This document shows, piece by piece, positions 46,036 through 54,972 of a DNA stretch of 64,000 nucleotides. Below the pieces are notes generated by a model. That model made no database searches, was not told where the DNA came from, and saw only the letters and a list, made by a program, of their open reading frames with translations. The position numbers and the translations under genes were made by a program. The stretch comes from CAYYIS01 sp964470965. Lineage in GTDB: Bacteria; JAAXHH01; JABIQT01. The stretch covers positions 1 through 64,000 of the forward strand of contig CAYYIS010000024.1 in the NCBI GenBank assembly GCA_964470965.1. Reading direction: 5' to 3'. Position 1 is the first letter of the stretch. Each line of letters begins with the position of its first letter.

Positions 46036-46974
46036 CTAAAACCCTATTTCCCATTCAAAGACATGCGTCTCGTTGAGACCGATCCGATCCGTCAAAAATA
46101 CATAATGAAGCCGCTGTTGTATGGATTTGATCGAAGTGGCGAAGCCCAAACCCGCAGCAAACTGGCCGTGGTTCAAGCCTGTGCGCAAGTGCAATCCTTT
46201 CACTATATCTACCTCGGTGCCGATCCGGAATTTAGATCCAACACGCTGGACCGTTTCCAGATCGGCAGACAGGAGAATACGTCGATCCCACAGCCTGTAA
46301 CCGGCGCCAAGCGTCAACGACCGGGGATATGACTCCTCACGCCGTACATTCTGCCGAAAGAGTCCGGAGGTATTCCATGAGATGCGGGTGCCCATATCGC
46401 GAAACATCAAACCCAATGTCAACGGCTCCATCAGTTGCACCAGAATGCCGATGTCACCGCCGAACCCTTTGGCGGATTGTCCGGCAAGTCGGTAGAGAAG
46501 AACTTTCATGCTGACACCGATGGATACCTTTTCGTGTATTTTAGGACTGAACGAAAACAGCAACGCGTTCTCGGAATCGCTGATGGTGCCCTGCGGCTGC
46601 CCGTTCAGGTCCCGTGCATCAATGTTGTCCACGCCAAACCGGATCCAGGTGAAGCCTATTCCCCCGCCGGGTTTCAAGCCCATGGAGAAGGACATCGCAG
46701 TCTGGTTCCGGTCCAGAGGCATCCTGCGTGACATGATATTGAACCGCCGACCGGGTTCACCGAATCCCAAACCGGCGGGGTTCCAGTAGACCGACGAACC
46801 GTCGTTGGCCACGCCGGTGAATGCGCTGCCCATACCGAGAGCCCGGGTGCCCATCCCCAACCTCAGGAATGCGCCGGCATCACCGCCCGTCTGGGCGAAA
46901 ATAGACGCGGGAGCAAACCCCGGCACTGTGATAAAAACAACGCTAATCCAACACCACAATTTTCCCAAATGCAT
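46036..46974 (-). CDS. PorV/UPF0164-type outer-membrane beta-barrel (copy 2)
   Basis: 312 aa, same family as the next gene: signal peptide, then GAFLRLGMGTRALGMGSAFTGVANDGSSVYWNPAGLGF and a terminal strand HVFEWEIGF. The two copies share the N-terminal motif but differ in the barrel, so the duplication is old. Its ATG lies 32 nt inside the end of the BNR gene, in another frame, implying coupled translation. Confidence 0.85.
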   Translation of the reverse strand: MHLGKLWCWISVVFITVPGFAPASIFAQTGGDAGAFLRLGMGTRALGMGSAFTGVANDGSSVYWNPAGLGFGEPGRRFNIMSRRMPLDRNQTAMSFSMGLKPGGGIGFTWIRFGVDNIDARDLNGQPQGTISDSENALLFSFSPKIHEKVSIGVSMKVLLYRLAGQSAKGFGGDIGILVQLMEPLTLGLMFRDMGTRISWNTSGLFRQNVRREESYPRSLTLGAGYRLWDRRILLSADLETVQRVGSKFRIGTEVDIVKGLHLRTGLNHGQFAAGLGFATSIKSIQQRLHYVFLTDRIGLNETHVFEWEIGF

Positions 46975-48385
46975 TCAAACCACTCCGGGTCGACACCTGG
47001 TAGATGTAAACACCGTTGGCAACTCTCACATTCCGACCGTTCTTCCCATCCCACGGAACAAAATGTTCTCCGGCGCTCAGAGACTGATCCGCCAGAAGCG
47101 TCTTCACTTTATTATTGGAAACATCAAAAATTTCGACGGTTACGTTTGTAGACGCTTTCAAGCTGTACCGAATTCGCACCGAACCGTGGTGCACCGGCGA
47201 ATAGGGGTTGGGAAACGCATACGTCGCTATGGTATCAACCCGGGCCGCACTGCCGAGGCTGACCGTCGGAAATGACGTCTGAATCACCCGCCAGGATCGC
47301 CCCCTGTCGGCGGACAGGCTGAGGCCGTTCTGGGAGGAACCGACCCAGACGTTTTCACCGAGCACATGCACGGAGACGGCCTCTCCTTCCGCCAGACCAT
47401 CCCGATAATCCTGCCTGATCCAGGCGTTTCCGCCGTCCGACGAGCTCCACAGGCCGTCGAAGGTAGCCGCCCACAAGGTGTCGTCGGAAAAAGCGAAGTC
47501 CACCGCCTGGACATCTAACAAAGCATCTATGGATGTCCAGGAGACGCCACCATCCGTGGATTGCACAACGCCGTACCGTTCACCGGGTCCGGAAGGCCAG
47601 GACCCGGCCCAGAGCACGGAATCGCCGTTAACCTCTTGAACGTCCAGAGCGTATACCCAGTTCCCGGTGAGTCCATCCCCTGTAGTAGCAAGGTCCCAGG
47701 TAACCCCTTCGTCACTGGTGCGGGCGATTCCGCCGGCCGTGCCTACCCACACTCTGGGACCATCGGCCAGGACAGCAAACGAAAACTCACCGTTGGGATT
47801 CGAGTTCGGTACGAGAGATTCCCACGTCTGTCCGCCATCTCTGCTGCGGATCAAACCGCTGTCGAACTGGCCGAACGCGTTCCAGGTTGCCGCCCAGACG
47901 GTGCCCCGTGACACCGCCAGCCCCCACACTGTGTTGGCCAGGCCGAACCCGCGCTCCGGGCGGAAATGCTGCCATGTCCGCCCTCCGTCACGCGTCACAC
48001 TGATTCCGTCGCTGACTTCCGTCTGCATCACAGTACTGTCATGGGCTGCGGCGATCCATACTTCTCCCTGGCCAACCGCCAATGCGGTAATATTGTCGCC
48101 GCCGATGCCGTCCTCCACCGTAAACGTGGTCCAGTCTCCGGAATCAGAGGAATAGCCGGACAGGGACGCCTGTAGCGAAATGCGGCTGACGCCGGCATCA
48201 GTGCCAGCCCAGAGGTATTGATCGTCGGAAGCCAGTTCGCCGATACCATTACCCAGCAACGCACGAACTGATGGCGCCAGCAGTTTGCTGGCGTCCGCGG
48301 AATGTATCAGGCATACAAAAACAAGGAGGGCAAGAGTACAGACCGGCAGGAATCTATCTCGTTTTTCAACCATACGAGAGGTCAT
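46943..48385 (-). CDS. Secreted BNR/photosystem-stability-like protein with FlgD-type C-terminal domain
   Basis: 480 aa. Signal peptide (LPVCTLALLVFVCLIHSADA), then a beta-propeller with Asp-box repeats (TRDGGRTWQ, SRDGGQTWES, STDGGVSWTS, SSDGGNAWI, SADRGRSWR). The last 90 residues (ATYAFPNPYSPVHHGSVRI, VTVEIFDVSNNKVKTLL, GVYIYQV) are a FlgD-like Ig domain of the sort used as a C-terminal sorting region in FCB bacteria. Probably exported by the type IX-like route with the adjacent PorV proteins. Start overlaps the ligase stop by 4 nt. Confidence 0.83.
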   Translation of the reverse strand: MTSRMVEKRDRFLPVCTLALLVFVCLIHSADASKLLAPSVRALLGNGIGELASDDQYLWAGTDAGVSRISLQASLSGYSSDSGDWTTFTVEDGIGGDNITALAVGQGEVWIAAAHDSTVMQTEVSDGISVTRDGGRTWQHFRPERGFGLANTVWGLAVSRGTVWAATWNAFGQFDSGLIRSRDGGQTWESLVPNSNPNGEFSFAVLADGPRVWVGTAGGIARTSDEGVTWDLATTGDGLTGNWVYALDVQEVNGDSVLWAGSWPSGPGERYGVVQSTDGGVSWTSIDALLDVQAVDFAFSDDTLWAATFDGLWSSSDGGNAWIRQDYRDGLAEGEAVSVHVLGENVWVGSSQNGLSLSADRGRSWRVIQTSFPTVSLGSAARVDTIATYAFPNPYSPVHHGSVRIRYSLKASTNVTVEIFDVSNNKVKTLLADQSLSAGEHFVPWDGKNGRNVRVANGVYIYQVSTRSGLNAFGKIVVLD

Positions 48386-50067
48386 GAAAAAGAAGACTCA
48401 GGGGGCTCCTGCTTGTTGAGGAGATATCTCTTGATTTTACGCGTGGAAGTTTTCGGAAATTCTTCCTTCCGAATTTCCACTGTTCTGGGGCGTTTGTAAT
48501 CGGCCAGATTCGTGCATCTGGTTTTCACTTCTTCTTTTATTATGGCTGCAATCTCTTCATCTGACAAGGAATTGCCGCTGGCTTTGGCTTCCTCGTCCAG
48601 ATACTCATAATCTGGTACGACGATGGCCTTGACCGATTCATCACCGGACGACTCGTCCACATCTGCGAGCACCAGCACCTCACCAACCCAGGGGCTCTGA
48701 GCGATTTCGCCTTCCACCTCTTCTGGATAAATATTTTTACCTGCTCTCGTCACGATCACGTTTTTGATGCGTCCGGCAATGTACAGATGGCCGTCTTTGT
48801 CCACCCATCCGGAATCACCGGTATATAGCCAGCCGTCCTTTAGGATCTCATCGGTGGCTTCTTGATTCCTGTAATACCCCCGCATGATGTTGTCACCGCT
48901 AACGATGATTTCGCCCACGCCGGTCTCATCCGGATTTACGATTTTCACATCCACACCGGCCAGCGGCTGTCCTACCGAATCGCTCTTGGGTGCATCGAAG
49001 CGGTTGACCGAAACGACCGGGGATGTCTCGGTAAGACCATAACCCTGGAGGATTCTCAAGCCGAGACGTTGAAAACCTTCGTTGACTTCCACCGGCAGTG
49101 CCGCCGCGCCGGAGACGAAGAAGCGAATGGTTCCGAATCCGCCTTTCTCTCGGAGACCGTGAAACACCTTTCCGCCGAGATGCAGCCCCAGTTTTTCTGC
49201 TGCTTTAACAACACCCATACTCATGTTGAATATTTTCTGCACCTTTGCCGGTTTGGAACGCACCGCACGCATTATACCGGCATACATTTTCTCATAGAGC
49301 AGAGGCACCCCCAGCATGATGGTTGCGCTGGTTTCTTTCATGGTGTCGATGATGTCCCTTGACTTCAAACTCCCCACATAGGTGACGCTGGCTCCACCGT
49401 ATAGCGGAGCTAGAAACCCGGCAGTACATTCGAAAGTGTGATGAAGCGGCAGGACGGATAAAAAATTATCGCCGCGACTGAAGGATATGGCATTCCGGCA
49501 TGCCGCCACATTCGACATGATATTGCGATGGGAAAGCATAACACCCTTGGGATTTCCGGTTGTTCCTGAAGTATAAATCAACGCGGCCAGATCATCCGGC
49601 TGACTCTCTGAAAGTCCGGCGGATGCTTCCGCTTTTTCAACAGTCATCAAATGATCCATCCGCAGCACGTGTGTCAATTCTGGCAATTCGGACGCGATCG
49701 CTTCCACATCATTCAGGAAATCATCCGACAGGACCGCGGCCCGGGACCCCGAATCTTCAAGAATGTTACGGATTTCCAGAGGCTTCAGAAGACGATCGAG
49801 CGGTACCGCTATGAATCCATGACATACAATAGCAAGATACGACACCCCCCATTCCGGCCGGTTTTCCGACAGCAGGGCAACCCGGTCTCCGGTTTTCAAA
49901 CCCAGCGATTGCAGATGTGCCCCGATGATCTCTGCCCGGTCCACCACCTGTTGGCCGGTCAGCTCGACATATGATCCGTCTCTTTTAATCCGGAATGCAA
50001 CGATATCCGAAAACTCGCTTCTCAATTTTTCGAGCAGTAACTGGATATTGAGAGATGTCGACGCCAT
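48382..50067 (-). CDS. Long-chain acyl-CoA synthetase (AMP-binding)
   Basis: 561 aa adenylate-forming enzyme. Motifs: LAALIYTSGTTGNPKGVMLSH (AMP-binding), GYGLTETSPVVS, DGWLYTGDSGWVDKDGHLYIAGR and the C-terminal lysine region near STRKIKRYLL. Activates fatty acids for degradation or lipid synthesis. Start at 50067 has AGGAG seven bases upstream; the nine extra codons of the open frame are rejected. First gene of the operon leading to the PorV and M50 genes. Confidence 0.92.
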   Translation of the reverse strand: MASTSLNIQLLLEKLRSEFSDIVAFRIKRDGSYVELTGQQVVDRAEIIGAHLQSLGLKTGDRVALLSENRPEWGVSYLAIVCHGFIAVPLDRLLKPLEIRNILEDSGSRAAVLSDDFLNDVEAIASELPELTHVLRMDHLMTVEKAEASAGLSESQPDDLAALIYTSGTTGNPKGVMLSHRNIMSNVAACRNAISFSRGDNFLSVLPLHHTFECTAGFLAPLYGGASVTYVGSLKSRDIIDTMKETSATIMLGVPLLYEKMYAGIMRAVRSKPAKVQKIFNMSMGVVKAAEKLGLHLGGKVFHGLREKGGFGTIRFFVSGAAALPVEVNEGFQRLGLRILQGYGLTETSPVVSVNRFDAPKSDSVGQPLAGVDVKIVNPDETGVGEIIVSGDNIMRGYYRNQEATDEILKDGWLYTGDSGWVDKDGHLYIAGRIKNVIVTRAGKNIYPEEVEGEIAQSPWVGEVLVLADVDESSGDESVKAIVVPDYEYLDEEAKASGNSLSDEEIAAIIKEEVKTRCTNLADYKRPRTVEIRKEEFPKTSTRKIKRYLLNKQEPPESSFS

Positions 50068-50104
50068 GTTTTTTGCTCCTGTGGAGAAGTCCATTACGAC
50101 GGTG

Positions 50105-51418
50105 TCACACGCGGTACTCGGCTATTTCACTGATCGCGCTGATCAGGGCATCCAACTCTTTATAGGTGTTGTGCATCGCACACGAGACTCGCACACCGTG
50201 GTATGCGCCTTCATGCAGCCCCCGTGTCTCGATGTTGTATCGCTGGCGCAGCGGCTGGCCAATATCGTTGGACGTCATACCGCCGATGGACAGCGAAACC
50301 ATAGAGGCGGACAGCTTGCGGCTCATAGGTGTCAGTACCCGAACCCCTGGAATTTCCATGAGTTTATTTTTGAGGTATGCTGCCATGATGGCGCCGCGAT
50401 CTGCGATGAGTGTTGTGCCGATGGTATTGTGAAAATCCACGGCCACGCCAAATCCGACCAAGGGTGCCGCGCTCTGCGAGGCATGGTTCTCGAACCGGGC
50501 CGCCGTGAGCCGGGCCCCTCTGCCACGGGGAACATGATATCCGCCGGAGATTTTGTCCTCCGCACCCTCGTGAATATACAGGATGCCGGTGCCTTTGGGT
50601 GTAAACAACCACTTGTGCGTGCTACTGGCATAGAAATCACATCCGATATCCTTCAGATCTACCCCGATCATACCGACCGACTGTGCGCCGTCCACCACCG
50701 TGATGATGCCCTGTTCTCGGGCCATCCTGCAGATTTTCTTGACCGGCAGCCGCCAGACGGTGGTACAGGTCACATGACACAGGCTCAGGATTCGTGTCTC
50801 AGGACGAATAGCTTGCCTGAAGATCTCCAAAATATCGTCCTCGTCCTCCGGCGGATCGTGCAGGTCGATCTTGCGCAACGGATTTCCGAACTGATCGTGC
50901 CGGTTCTGCCAGCAAGACCAGCCGCCGTGGTGTTCGTGGGTAGTGGTGAGAATTTCATCGTCGGGGTTGAGTTTGAGCCCCATGGCGATAATGTTCATGC
51001 TTTCGGTGGAATTTCGGGTAAAAGCCAGTTCGGAAGGGGAGCAGTTCAGAAGGTCTGCGGTCTTTTGCCGTGCCTCGTTCGGAGAAGGCCACCGGTTGGG
51101 CATCGCCCCCCACGGGTCGATTTCCTGGTGTGAGATCACGTCAAGCTGTGATTGCAACACGACCTGAGGCTGAATGCCGATCGTACCGTTATTCAGGTAA
51201 AGCATCTCCGACTTAAACGGGAACTGGGCCCTGACGATCTGCCAGTACGCCTCGTTCTTTACGGATGGCTCCCCTGAATCTCCAAGTAATTTCTGCAATT
51301 CGTCGATGGATTGCGCGACCGGGAGAGCCGGTTTCCCGTTTTTCTTCCGCTGTTTTTCGTTCTTATCAAATCCCTCTGCGTGGGTTTTATTAGACCGTGC
51401 AGCCGTTTTCGATGGCAT
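50105..51418 (-). CDS. Class V aminotransferase-fold PLP enzyme
   Basis: 437 aa. An N-terminal basic linker (about 45 aa, Lys/Arg-rich, with KTHAEGFDKNEKQRKK) precedes the fold: LYLNNGTIGIQPQVVLQ, LAFTRNSTESMNIIAMGL, TTTHEHHGGWSCWQNR, VDGAQSVGMIGVDLKDIG and the PLP lysine in SSTHKWLFTPKGTGILYI. It resembles isopenicillin N epimerase-like members more than desulfurases. ATG 51418 is chosen over two upstream ATGs; the choice is uncertain. Divergent from the IorA-like gene. Confidence 0.82.
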   Translation of the reverse strand: MPSKTAARSNKTHAEGFDKNEKQRKKNGKPALPVAQSIDELQKLLGDSGEPSVKNEAYWQIVRAQFPFKSEMLYLNNGTIGIQPQVVLQSQLDVISHQEIDPWGAMPNRWPSPNEARQKTADLLNCSPSELAFTRNSTESMNIIAMGLKLNPDDEILTTTHEHHGGWSCWQNRHDQFGNPLRKIDLHDPPEDEDDILEIFRQAIRPETRILSLCHVTCTTVWRLPVKKICRMAREQGIITVVDGAQSVGMIGVDLKDIGCDFYASSTHKWLFTPKGTGILYIHEGAEDKISGGYHVPRGRGARLTAARFENHASQSAAPLVGFGVAVDFHNTIGTTLIADRGAIMAAYLKNKLMEIPGVRVLTPMSRKLSASMVSLSIGGMTSNDIGQPLRQRYNIETRGLHEGAYHGVRVSCAMHNTYKELDALISAISEIAEYRV

Positions 51419-51601
51419 GCTGACCCCAATCATATGATGTAGGAAATCAAGGGCGCGTTTACACACTAAAAACAGAACTGAGATGCGATATGACAGTAGT
51501 TACAACATAATCCCCGAACGGCAGTGGCGCAAGCACTTTTTCTACCTGTGTGAGGCGCCAAACAAGAGATTCTATGTCTGTTTAATACCGGTAGAAATAC
51601 C

Positions 51602-51631
51602 TTGACAGCATTCACGAAACGCTGGTACATT
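51602..51631 (+). promoter_or_regulatory. Sigma-70-type promoter for the IorA-like gene
   Basis: TTGACA (51602-51607), 18-bp spacer, TACATT (51626-51631). The box lies where the longest reading frame would begin, which supports using the GTG at 51659 as the real start. Confidence 0.5.
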
Positions 51632-51658
51632 GCCGACTCAAAATTGAAGGAGAACGCA

Positions 51659-53335
51659 GTGTCCAAAAGAACAATATCAGGTGATGAAAGCATCGCATAC
51701 GGCGCCTTGCTGGCAGGAATTCGCGTTGCCACCAGCTACCCGGGATCTCCCAGCAGCGGCACCATGCAAACGCTGTTCGCGCTGGCCGACGCTTACGGAA
51801 TCCATGTGGAATGGTCTACCAACGAGAAAGTAGCCTTCGAAACCTCCGTCGGCGCCTCCATAGGCGGAGTACCCGCATTGATGGCGTGTAAAGGGGTCGG
51901 TTTCAACGTAGCCCTCGACCCCATCATGGTGGCTAATCTGACTGATGTTGGCACCGGCCTGGTAATTCTACTGGGCGATGATCCGGGCGCCTGGGCTTCA
52001 CAGAACGACCAAGATACCCGCCCGATCGCCGCCGGTACGGAATTGCCTATGGTGGAACCGGCGACACCTCAGGAAGGCGTGGATATGACAGTGGCGGCGT
52101 TTAAACTGTCGAAGAATATGCAGATGCCTGTCATTATCCGGATCACCAAGAGTTTCGGTGTCATGAAACAGGAGGTGGACCTGGCGGACCTTCCCAGACC
52201 GACGACACTGACTGGACACGCCTTCGCGAGAGAGGCCATGCGCTGGATCTCAGTCCCGACTAATGCAGTGGAACTGCATCGCCGTCTACATGAACGTGTG
52301 GCATCGGTGGCCGATCGGTTCGAAGAGAGTTCCTTCAACTGTATTGCCGGTTCAGGCAGCTGGGGTATCATCGCAGCCGGATACGCATATACCAAACTCA
52401 TGGATGTGATAGACAACTTGGACAAGGGATCCTGGCGTGTCCTCAAACTGGGAACGCTGGCACCCCTGCCGAAGCAAACCATTACGGCATTCATGCGCTC
52501 GGTCGACGAGGTGCTGGTCCTAGAGGAGAACGAGCCGTTCATCGAGACTCAGATAAAGGCCATCGCGTACGACGCCGGTCTCCAAACGCCCGTGCATGGC
52601 AAACAGGACAGGATGGTCTCGAGGGAAGGGGAGCTGTTCAGATGGCAGATCGCGGAGGCGTTGCCTGCATTCAATCCGGGTTGGTCATCGAACCGGGAGT
52701 TTTCTCCGGCGGACGAGAAGAAATACATGCCGAGTCTCTCCGGGTTACCGGCGAATTGTCCTTACACACCGGTATTTGAGACACTAGAGGAACTGAGCCA
52801 CGAGCTTGAAGTGGAACCCGTTTATGTGGTGGATCCCGGTTGTGCCATCAAGATAAACACACCTCCTTTTCAGATGCTCGACGTCAAGTATTCTATGGGA
52901 TCCAGCATAGGAATTGCATCCGGACTGGTACTAGCCGGTGTCACCGATCCCGTAATCGCGGTGGTGGGTGATTCGGATTTCTTTCATCTGGGGGTGAACG
53001 CCCTGTTCAACGTTGCGCACCAAGGATCTGATCTGCTGGTGATCGTACTTGATAACGCCACTACTGCACTATCCGGGTTTCAACCGGCTCCGGGTGTAGG
53101 ACCAGATAAAAACTCGAACCCTCTCCGCATAGAAGGTGTAGCGGAAGCTTGTCCCGTGTCGCAGCTGCAAGTAATCGATCCCTGGCAGCCGATTGAGACC
53201 CGCATGGCGCTGAAAGAGGGGCTGACGTCAAGTGGATTGAGAGTGCTTGTTTCGCGTAGTCCCTGTCCTTACATAGACGACGGTTTCTGTCCAGGGTATC
53301 AAGCAAAATCATCGGCTGTCTCCGCAAGAGTTTAA
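51659..53335 (+). CDS. IorA-like thiamine-diphosphate 2-oxoacid oxidoreductase
   Basis: 558 aa. The N-terminal pyrimidine-binding domain has SGDESIAYGALLAGIRVATSYPGSPSSG and STNEKVAFETSVGAS; a middle domain follows; the C-terminal PP domain has VVGDSDFFHLGVNALFNVAHQ and IVLDNATTALSGFQP. This is the layout of indolepyruvate ferredoxin oxidoreductase alpha subunit, but the C-terminal double [4Fe-4S] domain is missing (only SPCPYIDDGFCPGY remains) and no IorB gene is near. Electron acceptor is therefore unclear. GTG 51659 has AAGGAG six bases upstream. Confidence 0.85.
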   Translation: MSKRTISGDESIAYGALLAGIRVATSYPGSPSSGTMQTLFALADAYGIHVEWSTNEKVAFETSVGASIGGVPALMACKGVGFNVALDPIMVANLTDVGTGLVILLGDDPGAWASQNDQDTRPIAAGTELPMVEPATPQEGVDMTVAAFKLSKNMQMPVIIRITKSFGVMKQEVDLADLPRPTTLTGHAFAREAMRWISVPTNAVELHRRLHERVASVADRFEESSFNCIAGSGSWGIIAAGYAYTKLMDVIDNLDKGSWRVLKLGTLAPLPKQTITAFMRSVDEVLVLEENEPFIETQIKAIAYDAGLQTPVHGKQDRMVSREGELFRWQIAEALPAFNPGWSSNREFSPADEKKYMPSLSGLPANCPYTPVFETLEELSHELEVEPVYVVDPGCAIKINTPPFQMLDVKYSMGSSIGIASGLVLAGVTDPVIAVVGDSDFFHLGVNALFNVAHQGSDLLVIVLDNATTALSGFQPAPGVGPDKNSNPLRIEGVAEACPVSQLQVIDPWQPIETRMALKEGLTSSGLRVLVSRSPCPYIDDGFCPGYQAKSSAVSARV

Positions 53336-53439
53336 TCATACACCTGTAGCCTAAACGCACCTTTTCGCGTAGAGTGGAATTTGAAAACCAGATCGTTCGG
53401 ATCTGTTGGCATTTATTTATCTGTTTGGAGTGTTCTATA

Positions 53440-54573
53440 TTGTTACATCTCGAAACCATCCGCCAAGAATTCCCGGTCGTCGATTCGATCACCTATCTCA
53501 ATCATGCCGCCTGCGCACCCATTTCAACCAGAGTCAGAACGGCGATGGAATCTCTGCTGAAGGACCACAACGAAAATGCGGCGTTGAATCATGGTGCCTG
53601 GGACACCAGAATAAGACAGGTCCGGGAACGAACAGCCGCGTTCATCAGTGCTCAGCCCGAAGAAATTGCATTTGTAAAGAATACATCGGAGGGTATTTCG
53701 TTCGTAGCCAGCGGCTTCCCATGGCAATCGGGTGATAATGTTGTGATCAATACGCTGGAGTTTCCCGCCAATGTTTTCCCCTGGCTGAACCTGAAGCATC
53801 TGGGCGTTGAAACGCGGTTCGTGGAAGACAGAGACGGACGCATTCTCACAGACGATATCCGGGCTGCCATGGACGACAGGACCAGGGTCGTGGCTATGAG
53901 CCACATCCAGTTTGGGAACGGTTACCGCTGCGATATCGAATCGGTCGGCACCCTGTGTCGGCAGCGGGACGTGTTCTTTGTTGTCGATGCAATCCAGTCC
54001 CTGGGCCACATAAAAGTGGATCTGACTGAAACCCCTGTAGACATATTAACCGGTGCGACATACAAATGGTTAATGGGGCCGGAAGGGGGAGGTATCCTGT
54101 ACTGTTCCCCGGCAATAATGGAACGGCTTCAGCTCCACGAAATTGGCTGTAACGCTATGGCAGAAGCCGGTGTATACGATACTTTCGAATTCGAGCTGGC
54201 ACCGGATGCACGAAGATTCGAGTGCGGTACGCCCAATACGGTCGGCATATACGGACTCGGCGCGGCGCTCGAATTGTTAATGGATGTGGGCAGTGAGGCA
54301 ATCGAAGAACAGCTTCGAATTCTGTCGGCCACACTCATTGAAGGACTGGAACGTAAAGGGTATCGAATTCTTAGTCATCGAAGCGATACCGAATGGTCCG
54401 GAATCGTCACGTTTGTTAGCGACCGGTATCCGGCGGAAGCGTTACACCAAATTCTTCGGGATCATAAAATCATCGAAGCACTCCGTTTCGGCGGCATCCG
54501 GGTATCGGCACATTTTTACAATACCGAGGAAGAAGTGCTGCGGGTCGTTGATGTGCTGCCCGATCATGGATGA
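53440..54573 (+). CDS. Class V aminotransferase-fold PLP enzyme (desulfurase/epimerase-like)
   Basis: 377 aa. SITYLNHAACAPIS, IAFVKNTSEGISFVASGFPW, VVDAIQSLGHIKVDLTETPVDILTGATYKWLMGPEGGGILY (PLP lysine in TYKW) and FECGTPNTVGIYGLGAA. TTG 53440 is chosen because GGAG precedes it and the family begins there; the longer frame adds a leader without homology. 104 nt after the IorA-like gene, same strand, so possibly co-regulated. Substrate unknown. Confidence 0.82.
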   Translation: MLHLETIRQEFPVVDSITYLNHAACAPISTRVRTAMESLLKDHNENAALNHGAWDTRIRQVRERTAAFISAQPEEIAFVKNTSEGISFVASGFPWQSGDNVVINTLEFPANVFPWLNLKHLGVETRFVEDRDGRILTDDIRAAMDDRTRVVAMSHIQFGNGYRCDIESVGTLCRQRDVFFVVDAIQSLGHIKVDLTETPVDILTGATYKWLMGPEGGGILYCSPAIMERLQLHEIGCNAMAEAGVYDTFEFELAPDARRFECGTPNTVGIYGLGAALELLMDVGSEAIEEQLRILSATLIEGLERKGYRILSHRSDTEWSGIVTFVSDRYPAEALHQILRDHKIIEALRFGGIRVSAHFYNTEEEVLRVVDVLPDHG

Positions 54574-54785
54574 TTTTCCCAGAGGTAAGTCTCTCCGGGA
54601 TATACCGTGTATATTCGTTCGGTGGCTGCCATATCCGCCAAAATTACGAGTGTGTATGCCTCCCTGTCGAGGGATGGCACCTCGGTAAAACTCCGCACGT
54701 CCTGCGAACACAGCAACGCCCAAGGTTTCACGGAAATCCCGATTGACACCCGCAGGAAACAATTATTCGATAGTTCTATCCGCAT
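54564..54785 (-). CDS. Small hypothetical ORF (73 aa)
   Basis: Convergent with and overlapping the end of the aminotransferase gene by 10 nt. The second half reads like a protein tail (EAYTLVILADMAATERIYTVYPGETYLW), the first half less so. No recognised family and no clear SD. The opposite strand also has an open frame here, so this is a weak call; it may be a relic. Confidence 0.25.
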   Translation of the reverse strand: MRIELSNNCFLRVSIGISVKPWALLCSQDVRSFTEVPSLDREAYTLVILADMAATERIYTVYPGETYLWENHP

Positions 54786-54972
54786 GCCGGTGCCCTGAAT
54801 GAATGCATATCGTCGATCCGGACAGGTTGTTGACCACTTTAAATGGAATCAGGACTCAAATCCGGATGACGGACAGGCCTTGATATCAGCGGGTGTTTGA
54901 ATTAGACTGTGCGCCAAACCAAGACCACACAAAACATTAACCGTGATCGACGGTAGTTGAGGCAGAAAAGTA
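54574..54972. other. Gap upstream of the serine hydrolase gene
   Basis: Apart from the doubtful small ORF on the minus strand (to 54785), nothing recognised; 54786-54972 shows no promoter I would defend. Confidence 0.5.

Noticed and set aside
50105..54573. Natural-product biosynthetic cluster
   Set aside because: PLP enzymes, an IorA-like protein and a dehydrogenase nearby do not form a coherent cluster; no carrier protein, synthetase or cyclase of such a pathway is present.
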